Shown one piece after another: positions 7,249 through 14,850 of a stretch of DNA of 14,850 nucleotides. Origin of the DNA: JBGPBY01 sp041481485 (lineage in GTDB: Bacteria > Acidobacteriota > Terriglobia > 20CM-2-55-15); assembly GCA_041481485.1 (NCBI GenBank), contig JBGPBY010000137.1, forward strand, positions 1 to 14,850, given 5' to 3'. Both the position numbers and the translations under genes were made by a program. Each line of letters begins with the position of its first letter. The first letter of the stretch is position 1. Under the pieces are notes generated by a model, which saw only the letters and a list, made by a program, of their open reading frames with translations, did no database searches and had not been told where the DNA came from.

Positions 7249-7254
7249 AGGAGA
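7249..7254 (+). promoter_or_regulatory. Strong ribosome binding site of the prsT-like gene
   Basis: AGGAGA ends eight bases before ATG 7263. It is one of the clearest Shine-Dalgarno sites in the window, and it stands at the head of the second gene cluster rather than depending on coupling to an upstream stop. Confidence 0.7.
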
Positions 7255-7262
7255 ATCATTCG

Positions 7263-9536
7263 ATGAAGCGAATTCTGATTACGTCCGTATTCGTCGCCAC
7301 CATTCTGGTTGGCGGAGTACTCGCATATGCAATTTGGAAGCCGGCTGAGGACTTCTTCACCAGTGGAAAGAAGTATTTCGACCAGGGGGAATATCAGAAA
7401 GCCACGATCCAATTTACGAACGCCGTTCAGGAGAATGTCAAGAACCGCGATGCGCGCTACTACCTCGCTCTGAGTTACATCAGCCAGAAGGATCTGGCTA
7501 ATGCTGTGAAGCAACTCACGGCCCTGTTGGATTACTACCCGGACGACATCGACGCCAACATTCGTCTTGGCAACATCTACCTGACGGGAGGAAGTCCCGA
7601 ATATTTCCATCAAGCCGAAGAAAAGGCTAAGAAAGTACTGGAAAAGGATTCGAAAAACGTCGCGGCTCTGATTTTGCGCGGCAATGCTTATGCCGGCCTG
7701 CAGGACCTTCCCAAATCCCAGGATTACTATGAACAGGCTGTCGGTCTGGATCCGAAAAATACGACGGCTCTCGTCAGTCTTGGTACGGCCCAGACACTTC
7801 AGAAAAACTTTCCCGAAGCAGAGAAATCGTTCCAGGATGCTCTGCAGGCAAATCCAAAAGACAAGACTGCGCTCGTTTCTCTGGCAAATTACTATCGCGC
7901 CATCAAGGCCGTTGATAAGGCGGAAGCGGCATATCGAAACGCACTGTCGATTTACCCCGGAGATCGCGATATCTATCCGCAGGTCGCGATATTCTTCGCC
8001 CAGATTGGGAAATTCGATGAGTCGGAAAAAACTTTCCGCAATGCTCAAACTCTGAATCCAAAGGATCCAACGGCTTCTCTCCTGCTGGCGGACGTGTTTA
8101 TATTTCGAAGGCAAACAGCGGAGTTGCAAACACTGTTTGCGGACATGAAAAAGTCCTTTCCCGACAACATGGATGTTGCGAAGAAAATCGCAGTGACGTA
8201 CATCGATGAGGCTCCGGATAAGGCACGGGCGGAAGTCGACCGCATGCTGAAAATCAATTCGAAGAACCCGGATGCACTGGCGCTCCTCGGTCAGCTTCAA
8301 TTCAATGCGGGGCAGGACGATGCCGCCGTCGCAACGTTTACGAGCCTTCCTCCAAACTTAGCGAATCCGCAGCCCGAATTCGTATTAGGGCAAATTGCAA
8401 TGAAGAAGGGACAGGCGGATGCCGCACAGACTCACTTTCAAAAGTCGATTGCAATCAATGGCGGATACCTTCCTCCGCGGGTCGGGCTCGCTGAAACTCT
8501 TTTGAACAAAGGAGACAGTGCAGGCGCCCTTTCCGAAATCCGCAAAGTTCTGGCGGGACAGCCTGGATATATCCCTGCGCGAATTCTGCTCACCCGCATT
8601 GAGCTGGTTCAGAAAAACTTTACGGACGCCGAGAAAGACCTCCTTGCGCTGCAGAAGGACGCCCCGGACAATGCGATCGTTTTACGTCAGGTCGCTACGC
8701 TCTACGATATGCGCAGCAAACCTGCAGAGGCTGAAAAGAATTACCTGCGCGCCTACGAAATTGTTCCCAATTCCCAGGTGGCGCTCCAGGATATCGTTCA
8801 GTTTTACGTTCGGGCAAAACAGTTCGATCGAGCGATTCAGAAAATCAATTCTGTACCTGACGATAAGAAGCAGATCTATCACTACGAACTGATGGGCCTT
8901 GTCTACAATCAGGCCGGCAAGTACAAGGAAGCCGAAGCCGCGTATAAGATGGCGGTGGAAAAGGATCCATCAAAGGCCGCTCTCACTCTTCTGGCGTCCC
9001 TCTATATCGAACGCGGACAGTTGGATGACGGACTGAAGTCCCTGGACGAATTGATCAAGCAGAGTCCAAACCATGCCGGCGCCATGGCATTCAAGGGAAT
9101 GATCTATGAAAAGCAGGGAAAGATGGACGACGCCATGCGCAGTTACAAAGAGGCGATCAAGATTGATCCGAACAACTTTGTCGCGGGAAACAATCTGGCT
9201 TATATGCTCGCAGAGCAGGGATCGGATCTGAACACCGCACTCAGTCTCGCGCAGATGGCTCGAAAATCCCAGCCCGAGAATCCAAGCACAGCCGATACTC
9301 TTGGCTGGGTTTACTACAAACTCGGGAACTACCTGCTTGCCCGGGATCAGGCTCTGTTTGCAGTATCCAAACAGCCGAACGATATGGTGGGGCAATTCCA
9401 TCTCGGAATGATTTACAAAGCGAATAAGCAGCTGCCTGAGGCGCAGACTGCATTGAAGAAGGTTGCTGCCAGTACCACAGACTTCAAGGAAAAACCTCTC
9501 GCCCAGGCTGCGCTAAAGGAAATCTCCGCAAAATAA
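7263..9536 (+). CDS. prsT: PrsT-like TPR-repeat protein of the exosortase/PEP-CTERM system, membrane-anchored
   Basis: 757 residues. Residues 4-25 form one hydrophobic helix after MKR; the remainder is a chain of tetratricopeptide repeats, with space for about twenty 34-residue units. Clear examples are GKKYFDQGEYQKATIQF (35-51), the YYEQAVGLDPKN unit, the KGMIYEKQGKMDDAM unit and the SYKEAIKIDPNN unit. Family members (PrsT) are large TPR lipoproteins found beside PrsK and PrsR in PEP-CTERM/EPS loci, which is exactly the arrangement here. The protein presumably stands in the periplasm and binds partners in secretion or EPS assembly, though the family's precise role is not established. It departs from the family name in having no Cys after the hydrophobic helix (LVGGVLAYAIWKPAED), so it should be a signal-anchored protein rather than a lipoprotein. 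It is also somewhat short for PrsT. The next gene begins 6 bp downstream. The PrsT name rests on context plus TPR architecture. Confidence 0.82.
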   Translation: MKRILITSVFVATILVGGVLAYAIWKPAEDFFTSGKKYFDQGEYQKATIQFTNAVQENVKNRDARYYLALSYISQKDLANAVKQLTALLDYYPDDIDANIRLGNIYLTGGSPEYFHQAEEKAKKVLEKDSKNVAALILRGNAYAGLQDLPKSQDYYEQAVGLDPKNTTALVSLGTAQTLQKNFPEAEKSFQDALQANPKDKTALVSLANYYRAIKAVDKAEAAYRNALSIYPGDRDIYPQVAIFFAQIGKFDESEKTFRNAQTLNPKDPTASLLLADVFIFRRQTAELQTLFADMKKSFPDNMDVAKKIAVTYIDEAPDKARAEVDRMLKINSKNPDALALLGQLQFNAGQDDAAVATFTSLPPNLANPQPEFVLGQIAMKKGQADAAQTHFQKSIAINGGYLPPRVGLAETLLNKGDSAGALSEIRKVLAGQPGYIPARILLTRIELVQKNFTDAEKDLLALQKDAPDNAIVLRQVATLYDMRSKPAEAEKNYLRAYEIVPNSQVALQDIVQFYVRAKQFDRAIQKINSVPDDKKQIYHYELMGLVYNQAGKYKEAEAAYKMAVEKDPSKAALTLLASLYIERGQLDDGLKSLDELIKQSPNHAGAMAFKGMIYEKQGKMDDAMRSYKEAIKIDPNNFVAGNNLAYMLAEQGSDLNTALSLAQMARKSQPENPSTADTLGWVYYKLGNYLLARDQALFAVSKQPNDMVGQFHLGMIYKANKQLPEAQTALKKVAASTTDFKEKPLAQAALKEISAK

Positions 9537-9542
9537 GACCGC

Positions 9543-11654
9543 ATGTCGATTCCTGCAGTCCTATCATTTGCTGCGGCATATCTGAGTCTGATTCTGACCG
9601 CAGCCGTTCTGCTGCGCGACCGGCACTCGTTTGTTCATCGGGTGTTTGCGGCCGGCGTGTTTCTTTTGGCTCTCGAGGAGATATTCCGCGCCATCAGTTA
9701 CAGTGCAGTTCTGCCTTTGGATGTTCTGTACTGGAACAACCGGGTGATGGCGATCTCGGCAGCCATTCCGGCAGCGTGGCTCCTTTTCAGCGTTTGCTAC
9801 GCGCGCAAAGACTCGCGTAGTCATTCCAGCCGATGGCGATGGGGACTACTGGCTATCGGCATGGCGCCAATTCCACTGGTGCTGATCTTTCGCAAATCGA
9901 TGTTCGCAGTAGTGGAAAGGTCAGGAGCCGGGAATTGGTCGCTGCGGCTTGGATCCACAGGCTGGCTCCTCGAATTGTATTTGCTGATCGTTTCAATTTT
10001 GATTCTTTTCAATTTGGAACGCACGATTCGGTCTTCTACGGGGCGAGTTCGATGGCAAATCAAGTTCATGGCTCTGGGTGTCGCTGTATTGTTTGGCCTT
10101 CGGCTTTACCTGGCAAGCCAGGCCATGCTGTTTTCCAACATCGACACCAAACTCGGAGCCACCAACGCCGCTGCGCTTCTGGTGGCCAACATTCTCTTTG
10201 CGTTTTCTCTGGCGCGGGGCCGCACGCTGAACGTGGATGTTTATCTCTCCACGACAACCATTCAGAACTCGTTCACCATAATTCTGGCGGGATTTTACCT
10301 GTTGACCGTCGGCGTTTTGGCCAGGCTGGTCAGTTATCTGAACCCGGCACTGTCGCTGCCGCTTGGCGCATTTATCGTTTTTGCTTCGCTCACGGCGCTT
10401 GCAGTTCTTCTGCTCTCGAATCGCATTCGCCGAAAACTTCGGCTTTTTGTCACCAGCCATTTCAAAAGACCTGCGTATGATTATCGCCGCGTCTGGATGG
10501 ACCTGACCAAACGGACGACTTCGCTGGTTGGCGCCGCCGAGCTGAGCACCGCGGTCTGCAGAACGGTGTCGGATTCTCTGGAAATCCTCTCGGTGAATGT
10601 CTGGCTCGTTGACGAGTCCCAGCGCCGCCTGACGCTGGCAGGATCCACGTCCATTCCGGAAACGTTTTCAAAACCCCTGGAAAGAGCCGGGAAAAGCGCG
10701 CCGGAACTCATTCGATATCTGCGCGAGAATCCCGATACTTTGGACCTGGATGAGAAAGCGTTCGCATGGGCAACTGAAGTCGAGAACGCAGCGGCAGATA
10801 GTTTTCGCGGCGCACGCATCCGCTACGCAATCGGTTTGCATGCGGCAGGAGAACTTGTCGGTGTGATGACGTTGAACGACGATCGAGTCGGCAGCGGCGG
10901 GGAGGAGCCGCTATCCACCGAAGATACGATTCTTGTTCAGACGCTGGCCTCGCAGCTGGCCGCAAGCCTTCTTAACCTCAAACTGTCTGCGCGGCTCCGC
11001 AACGCGAAGGAGATGGAAGCCTTTCATGCGGTCTCCACCTTTTTCGTACACGACCTCAAAAACCTTGCTTCGAGACTGTCGCTCACCATGCAGAACCTTC
11101 CGATAAACTTCGATAATCCGGAATTTCGCGCCGACGCGCTGCGCGTCATTTCGAACAGTCTGACCAGCATCGATGCCATGTGCAATCGCCTTTCAATGCT
11201 GAAGCAGAACATTGAACTCCGCCTTGCGGAATCCGACTTGTGCCAGCTGGTAAACGCGACGCTGGACGAATTCAGGGTCAATCTTCGGGGAGAGCTCGAA
11301 CGCGATCTCCATCCGGTTCCGAAAACAATCATGGACAGTGAACAGATTCACAAGGTTTTGACCAATCTCGTCATGAACGCCAATGAGGCCCTCAACGGCA
11401 ATGGCGTCATTCGGGTGGGAACTTTACACGAAGGAGATACCGTTTCCGTGTCCGTTCGGGATAATGGGTGTGGAATGTCGGAAGAATTCATCGAAAACTC
11501 GCTGTTTCGGCCGTTTCAGACCACAAAGAAGAAAGGGCTCGGTATCGGGCTGTTCCACTGCAAGATGACTGTTGAGGCCCATCGCGGCAAGATTGAAGTC
11601 AACAGCATCGTCGGCAAAGGAACGGAATTCCGAGTAATTTTGCCGGTATCATGA
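9543..11654 (+). CDS. prsK: Membrane sensor histidine kinase PrsK (PEP-CTERM system)
   Basis: 703 residues. The N-terminal 295 residues form about nine hydrophobic helices (near 5-23, 31-50, 68-87, 98-116, 141-160, 172-195, 205-222, 240-262, 268-292). A GAF-like domain follows (about 327-480; SVNVWLVDESQRRLTLAG, then GELVGVMTLND). The kinase part starts with FFVHDLKNLAS, giving the phospho-accepting His503. The HATPase domain shows NLVMNANEAL (Asn612, Asn614), DNGCGM (640-645), GLGIGL (665-670) and GKGTEFRVILP at the end. This HDLKN box and the polytopic N-terminus are the PrsK pattern. PrsK should pass phosphate to PrsR, encoded next with a 4-bp ATGA overlap. The signal sensed is unknown; the membrane region and GAF domain are the candidates. 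All catalytic motifs are intact. The start ATG lies 6 bp after prsT with no strong ribosome binding site. Confidence 0.93.
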   Translation: MSIPAVLSFAAAYLSLILTAAVLLRDRHSFVHRVFAAGVFLLALEEIFRAISYSAVLPLDVLYWNNRVMAISAAIPAAWLLFSVCYARKDSRSHSSRWRWGLLAIGMAPIPLVLIFRKSMFAVVERSGAGNWSLRLGSTGWLLELYLLIVSILILFNLERTIRSSTGRVRWQIKFMALGVAVLFGLRLYLASQAMLFSNIDTKLGATNAAALLVANILFAFSLARGRTLNVDVYLSTTTIQNSFTIILAGFYLLTVGVLARLVSYLNPALSLPLGAFIVFASLTALAVLLLSNRIRRKLRLFVTSHFKRPAYDYRRVWMDLTKRTTSLVGAAELSTAVCRTVSDSLEILSVNVWLVDESQRRLTLAGSTSIPETFSKPLERAGKSAPELIRYLRENPDTLDLDEKAFAWATEVENAAADSFRGARIRYAIGLHAAGELVGVMTLNDDRVGSGGEEPLSTEDTILVQTLASQLAASLLNLKLSARLRNAKEMEAFHAVSTFFVHDLKNLASRLSLTMQNLPINFDNPEFRADALRVISNSLTSIDAMCNRLSMLKQNIELRLAESDLCQLVNATLDEFRVNLRGELERDLHPVPKTIMDSEQIHKVLTNLVMNANEALNGNGVIRVGTLHEGDTVSVSVRDNGCGMSEEFIENSLFRPFQTTKKKGLGIGLFHCKMTVEAHRGKIEVNSIVGKGTEFRVILPVS

Positions 11655-13021
11655 GCGAAATCAACAAGCCTGTCATTCTGATCGTCGATGATGACGATGA
11701 AGTGAGAACCCAGATGAAATGGGCTCTGGCACAGCAGTACAACGTCCTGCTGGCGGAGGACCGCAAGAGCGCGATCGATAATCTGAAACACCATCGCCCT
11801 TGTGTCGTGACTCTGGATCTCGGGCTTCCACCATCCCCGGGAGATACACGGGAAGGGTTTGCGACTCTTTCGGATCTTCTTCACGCCGATCCGTCCCTCA
11901 AGGTAATCGTGATCACCGGACAGGACGAGAAGATCAATGGCATGCAGGCCATCGGCCAGGGTGCTTATGATTTCTTTTGCAAGCCCGTAAAAATTGATGA
12001 ACTCAGCATCGTGTTGACGCGTGCCTTGAAGGTGAGTCAACTGGAACGGGAACATCGCGAGCACCTTTCCACCGACCAGTCCGGTTCATTTGAAGGAATA
12101 CTCGGCAATAGCCGGCAGATCCAGTCCGTATTCGCAAACATCCGAAAGATGGCGGCTTCCGACGCCTCCGTTTTGATCACCGGTGAAAGTGGAACCGGAA
12201 AAGAACTGGTTGCACGGGCGATTCATCGGCTGAGCGTGAGAAAGGACGGACCGTTCATTGCGATCAACTGTGGAGCGATTCCGGAGAATCTGCTCGAAAG
12301 CGAACTTTTCGGACACGAAAAGGGATCGTTCACCGGCGCTCACATTCAACGGCAGGGACGCATCGAAACGGCAGAAGCCGGAACGTTGTTTCTGGACGAA
12401 ATCGGAGAGTTGTCCGGATCGCTGCAGGTAAAACTGCTTCGATTCCTCCAACAACACGAAGTGGAGCGCGTTGGCGGACGCTCACTGATCAAAGTGGACA
12501 CGCGCGTCATTGCCGCCACGAACGTGGATTTAATCAAGGCGATGGCAGAAGGACGCTTTCGCGAGGACCTTTATTACCGCCTTGCGGTCGTTGTGTCCTT
12601 ACCCCCGCTGCGGCAGCGCGAAGGAGATGTTGTACTTCTGGCAAATGCCTTCCTTCAACATCAGGCAAAAGAATTGCAAAAGAAGCTGGTCTTTACCTCG
12701 AAGTCCGTAAAAGTGATTGAGTCGCACGGATGGCCAGGCAATGTCCGGGAACTGGAAAACCGCATCCAGCGGGCTGCAATCATGGCTGAAAATGGCAGGG
12801 TGACACCGGAAGACCTCGGGTTAAGCTCGGCTTATGCGGAGTATGAAGGACAGGCTTTGTTTTCGGCCCGCGATGCTCTCGATCGGCAGATGATCGAGGC
12901 CGCGCTGACCCGAACCAAAGGCAATCTGACTCGCGCCGCTTCGGAGTTGGCGATCAGCCGGCCGACACTTTACGAATTGATGGAGAAACTCGGAATGTCT
13001 CGAAAAAAGGAGAACGTTTGA
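11651..13021 (+). CDS. prsR: Sigma-54-dependent response regulator PrsR (PEP-CTERM system)
   Basis: 456 residues with the NtrC-type layout. The receiver domain (1-125) has the acidic cluster VDDDDEVR, the phospho-acceptor Asp56 in VTLDLGLPP, and the conserved Lys in FFCKPVK. The AAA+ domain (about 145-380) has Walker A GESGTGKE (178-185, Lys184), the sigma-54 contact loop GSFTGA (225-230, Ser in place of the usual Ala), Walker B LFLDEIGEL (Asp249-Glu250) and FREDLYYRL. A Fis-type helix-turn-helix closes the protein (NLTRAASELAISRPTLYELM). It should bind upstream activator sites and open sigma-54 promoters of PEP-CTERM protein and EPS genes after phosphorylation by PrsK. It overlaps prsK by 4 bp and the next gene by 1 bp, so kinase, regulator and sugar genes are translationally linked. 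I saw no convincing sigma-54 promoter in the window, so its targets probably lie elsewhere. Confidence 0.94.
   Translation: MSEINKPVILIVDDDDEVRTQMKWALAQQYNVLLAEDRKSAIDNLKHHRPCVVTLDLGLPPSPGDTREGFATLSDLLHADPSLKVIVITGQDEKINGMQAIGQGAYDFFCKPVKIDELSIVLTRALKVSQLEREHREHLSTDQSGSFEGILGNSRQIQSVFANIRKMAASDASVLITGESGTGKELVARAIHRLSVRKDGPFIAINCGAIPENLLESELFGHEKGSFTGAHIQRQGRIETAEAGTLFLDEIGELSGSLQVKLLRFLQQHEVERVGGRSLIKVDTRVIAATNVDLIKAMAEGRFREDLYYRLAVVVSLPPLRQREGDVVLLANAFLQHQAKELQKKLVFTSKSVKVIESHGWPGNVRELENRIQRAAIMAENGRVTPEDLGLSSAYAEYEGQALFSARDALDRQMIEAALTRTKGNLTRAASELAISRPTLYELMEKLGMSRKKENV
13007..13012 (+). promoter_or_regulatory. Ribosome binding site setting the acetyltransferase start at ATG 13021
   Basis: AAGGAG lies inside the end of prsR, eight bases before ATG 13021. 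A TTG at 13018 is in frame one codon earlier but would be a rarer initiator at a shorter distance. The TGATG overlap at 13019-13023 is a typical stop-restart junction, so ATG 13021 is preferred. Confidence 0.65.
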
Positions 13022-13512
13022 TGGATGAATTTCTGTCCATCGCCCCCGATGTCCGTTTAGGCCAAAACGTCAAACTTTCAAAATTTATTAATCTTTATGG
13101 CTGTTCAGTCGGCGATAACACCAAAATCGGCGCTTTCGTGGAAATCCAGAAGAATGCGTCGATTGGAAAGAACTGCAAGGTTTCGAGTCACTCCTTTATA
13201 TGCGAAGGAGTCACCATCGAAGACGACGTCTTTATCGGTCACGGCGTGATGTTCATCAATGATTCCTTTCCGAGGGCGACGACTACAGGTGGCTCAATGC
13301 AGACCGAAGCCGACTGGAAAGTGGAACGCACGGTTGTAAGCGACGGAGCATCGATCGGATCAGGAGCGACTATCCTTTCAAAAGTTACCATCGGAAAACG
13401 GGCACTCGTCGGAGCGGGCAGTGTAGTGACCCGCGATGTACCAGCCAATGCAGTCGTGGCGGGGAATCCTGCACGAGTGTTGAGATATCTGGATGCCAAG
13501 GAGGGCAGATGA
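13021..13512 (+). CDS. Left-handed beta-helix (hexapeptide repeat) sugar N-acetyltransferase, WbpD/WlbB-like
   Basis: 163 residues from ATG 13021. The sequence is a regular run of hexapeptide repeats (SVGDNTKIGAFVEI, then SIGKNCKVSS, then TIEDDVFIGHGV), followed after a loop by SDGASIGSGATILSKVTIGK. The loop contains FINDSFPRA (Asn80-Asp81), close to the FxNDxxPRA signature of nucleotide-sugar N-acetyltransferases. The tail VVAGNPARVLRY is also typical. Enzymes of this group use acetyl-CoA to acetylate a 3-amino group on a UDP-sugar in the cytoplasm and work as trimers. The adjacent aminotransferase (4-bp overlap) would make the amine. WbpD/WlbB is the best match in kind. Acetylation of a different amino-sugar nucleotide such as a dTDP-sugar remains possible. 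Length is slightly short for WbpD but complete for the fold. Confidence 0.88.
   Translation: MDEFLSIAPDVRLGQNVKLSKFINLYGCSVGDNTKIGAFVEIQKNASIGKNCKVSSHSFICEGVTIEDDVFIGHGVMFINDSFPRATTTGGSMQTEADWKVERTVVSDGASIGSGATILSKVTIGKRALVGAGSVVTRDVPANAVVAGNPARVLRYLDAKEGR
13498..13504 (+). promoter_or_regulatory. Strong ribosome binding site of the aminotransferase gene
   Basis: AAGGAGG lies just before the ATGA overlap, four bases from ATG 13509. This is the fullest Shine-Dalgarno match in the window and fixes the aminotransferase start inside the end of the acetyltransferase gene. Confidence 0.7.
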
Positions 13513-14711
13513 AAAGCGAAGCGGGAGTACCTTTTGTCGATCTTGTAACACCGCATCAGGAACTGGAAGATGAACTGGTCGGTGTCGTCAAAAATGTATT
13601 GAAGACCGGAATGTTTGCCGGCGGTCCGGTGGTCGAGAGTTTTGAAAAAGACTTCGCTCGATTCTGTGGCACCGAACATTGTGTTGCCGTCAGCAACGGT
13701 ACCGATGCCCTGCGGTTTGCATTGATTGCGGCCGGCGTTGAACCCGGCGACTGCGTGATCACGGTGTCCAATACGTTTGTGGCCACCGTTGAAGCCATTC
13801 TTCAGGTTGGCGCGCAGCCACAGTTCGTGGATATCGATCCTCGAACCTTCAATATGAGCGCCCCGGCACTGGGCGAGTTCCTCGAGGTCCATTGCGTTCG
13901 CTGCGAAAGAACCGGATTGCCCCTGCATCGAAAATCGCGCCGCAGGATATCCGCGATTCTTCCCGTTCACTTGTATGGCCAGATCTGCGACATGGATGCG
14001 ATCCGATGCATTGCGGATCGGTACGGCCTGATCATCCTTGAAGACTCTTGCCAGGCGCACGGCGCAGAGTACTTTTCGACACGAGACGGGGCATGGCAGC
14101 GCGCCGGTTCCATCGGTAAAGCCGGTGCGTTCAGTTTTTACCCCACCAAGAATCTGGGCGCTTGTGGCGAAGCAGGGGCGGTAACAACCAACGACGATGA
14201 ACTCGCCGAGAAGCTTCGCATGATTCGCAATCACGGCCAGGGAGCGAAATACCATCACCTGATTGAGGGTTATAACGGACGCATGGATGCATTTCAGGCC
14301 GGGATGCTGCAGATCAAACTGCGGCGCCTCGAAGACTGGAATGCGCAACGGCGATCTGTCGCGGCAACCTACAATCGCCTGCTCGAGGACGCCGACTGGA
14401 TCACCACTCCCTATGAGCCGACCTGGAGTCGCGCCGTGTACCATTTGTATGTCGTTCAGGTCGGACGCCGCGATGAATTGCAGGCTTTTCTGAGCAAACG
14501 AAAAATCGAAACGGCTCTTCATTACCCGATTCCGCTGCACCTGCAGCCGGCTTATGTGCAGCTCGGTTTCCGGAAGGGCGACCTGCCGGTCACTGAAGCC
14601 GTCACCGCGGAGATCCTTTCGCTTCCAATGTTTCCTGGTCTGAAAATGGAACAGCAAGAACTGGTGAACGAAGCATTGCAGCAATTTGCGCCTGCCCAGG
14701 CGCTGAGATAA
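13509..14711 (+). CDS. DegT/DnrJ/EryC1/StrS-family PLP aminotransferase, WbpE/WlbC-like
   Basis: 400 residues; ATG 13509 overlaps the upstream stop by 4 bp. Family landmarks appear in order: FVDLVTPHQ at the N-terminus, LKTGMFAGGPVVESFE, AVSNGTDALRFAL (cofactor phosphate region), VITVSNTFVAT, ILPVHLYGQ, IILEDSCQAHGAEY (Asp of the PLP ring nitrogen), and FSFYPTKNLGACGEAGAV with the PLP-binding Lys214. RNHGQGAKYHH and the GYNGRMDAFQAGML segment follow. The enzyme should transfer an amino group from glutamate to a keto sugar nucleotide. With the dehydrogenase at 3728 and the acetyltransferase directly upstream, this completes a 3-acetamido sugar module of the WbpB/E/D type. An insertion with two cysteines (C129, C132) and a basic run (HRKSRRR) sits near residues 127-146, just before the LPVHLYGQ strand, where homologues usually have a short turn. 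The substrate is inferred from context. Confidence 0.92.
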   Translation: MKSEAGVPFVDLVTPHQELEDELVGVVKNVLKTGMFAGGPVVESFEKDFARFCGTEHCVAVSNGTDALRFALIAAGVEPGDCVITVSNTFVATVEAILQVGAQPQFVDIDPRTFNMSAPALGEFLEVHCVRCERTGLPLHRKSRRRISAILPVHLYGQICDMDAIRCIADRYGLIILEDSCQAHGAEYFSTRDGAWQRAGSIGKAGAFSFYPTKNLGACGEAGAVTTNDDELAEKLRMIRNHGQGAKYHHLIEGYNGRMDAFQAGMLQIKLRRLEDWNAQRRSVAATYNRLLEDADWITTPYEPTWSRAVYHLYVVQVGRRDELQAFLSKRKIETALHYPIPLHLQPAYVQLGFRKGDLPVTEAVTAEILSLPMFPGLKMEQQELVNEALQQFAPAQALR

Positions 14712-14731
14712 ATCAAGGGCGAGGCGGGGCA

Positions 14732-14759
14732 GCGCCGACTGTAGGCGCGGGGGTTTTTT
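14732..14759 (+). terminator. Weak terminator-like hairpin after the aminotransferase
   Basis: GCGCC (14732-14736) pairs perfectly with GGCGC (14744-14748) over a seven-base loop, and a run of six T follows at 14754-14759. Five G separate the stem from the T-run and the stem is only 5 bp, so it is a poor match to a classic intrinsic terminator. Its position 20 bp after the last stop codon supports an end-of-operon role. Confidence 0.45.
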
Positions 14760-14850
14760 GTGTGTGGTAATTTGGGGGCGGGGGGGAATTGGAGCGCATC
14801 CCCAGTGTTTTTGAAACGCGGTTTAAATAAAAATGTGGATTGGCCGCAAT
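14760..14850. other. Intergenic tail with G-rich tracts, no gene recognised
   Basis: After the hairpin the sequence holds G-runs at 14774-14778 and 14780-14786 and then turns AT-rich (14805-14835). I find no open frame with a ribosome binding site and no convincing promoter. It is probably the region upstream of the next gene. Confidence 0.5.

Noticed and set aside
7104..8300. Long open frame on the minus strand (398 codons)
   Set aside because: It lies antisense to the TPR gene, whose protein is clearly real. The predicted product has no recognisable motif, and it crosses the intergenic hairpin region.
13239..14684. Very long open frame on the minus strand (481 codons)
   Set aside because: It is antisense to the acetyltransferase and aminotransferase genes, both with intact family motifs. 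Its own product is motif-free, so it is a shadow produced by the codon bias of the + strand.
14765..14780. Sigma-54 promoter candidate with GG-N10-GC spacing
   Set aside because: Only the GG and GC and a few other positions match TGGCAC-N5-TTGC. It sits in a G-rich run where the spacing can arise by chance.
14726..14786. Possible G-quadruplex (four G-runs)
   Set aside because: Two of the three loops would be about 20 bases long, which makes a stable quadruplex unlikely.
1..14850. Mobile elements, CRISPR arrays, tRNA/rRNA genes
   Set aside because: No transposase or integrase motifs, spaced direct repeats or tRNA cloverleaf signatures were seen; base composition and codon style are even across the genes.

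Overview
The window is a single-strand (+) block of eleven genes from a Gram-negative bacterium. It looks like an extracellular polysaccharide (EPS) locus of the exosortase/PEP-CTERM type. The base composition (mid-50s % GC by eye), a PATAN/DUF4388-type domain and the Prs regulatory genes fit an Acidobacteriota or similar environmental lineage. That placement is a guess from gene content; no rRNA or other marker gene is present.

Left part, nt 1-7099: a chain-length/co-polymerase protein (5' end outside the window), a bacterial tyrosine kinase with an N-terminal PATAN-like domain, an initiating sugar-phosphate transferase with a degenerate GGDEF-like N-terminal domain, a Gfo/Idh/MocA sugar-nucleotide dehydrogenase, a large polysaccharide-deacetylase-fold protein, and an exosortase. 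Gaps between these genes are 2-36 bp, so they probably form one operon that continues upstream.

Middle, nt 7100-7262: the only sizeable gap between genes (163 bp). It contains overlapping, mutually exclusive GC-rich inverted repeats and ends in a good ribosome binding site.

Right part, nt 7263-14711: the three Prs genes in order (PrsT-like TPR protein, PrsK histidine kinase, PrsR sigma-54 activator). They are followed by a hexapeptide N-acetyltransferase and a DegT-family aminotransferase, with stop/start overlaps of 4, 1 and 4 bp, so this is a second tightly coupled unit. A weak terminator-like hairpin and a G-rich tail close the window.

How it may work together: the oxidoreductase, aminotransferase and acetyltransferase are the three steps that build a 3-acetamido sugar nucleotide, as in the WbpB/WbpE/WbpD (WlbA/C/B) pathway. 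The sugar transferase starts the lipid-linked repeat unit. The chain-length protein and tyrosine kinase control polymer length and export, and the deacetylase-like protein may modify the polymer. The exosortase would process PEP-CTERM surface proteins, and PrsK/PrsR would switch on their sigma-54 genes. No PEP-CTERM substrate, flippase, polymerase or other glycosyltransferase is visible here. The least ordinary features are the regulatory-type N-terminal domains on both the tyrosine kinase and the sugar transferase, a deacetylase with a substituted metal ligand, and a PrsT homologue without a lipobox.
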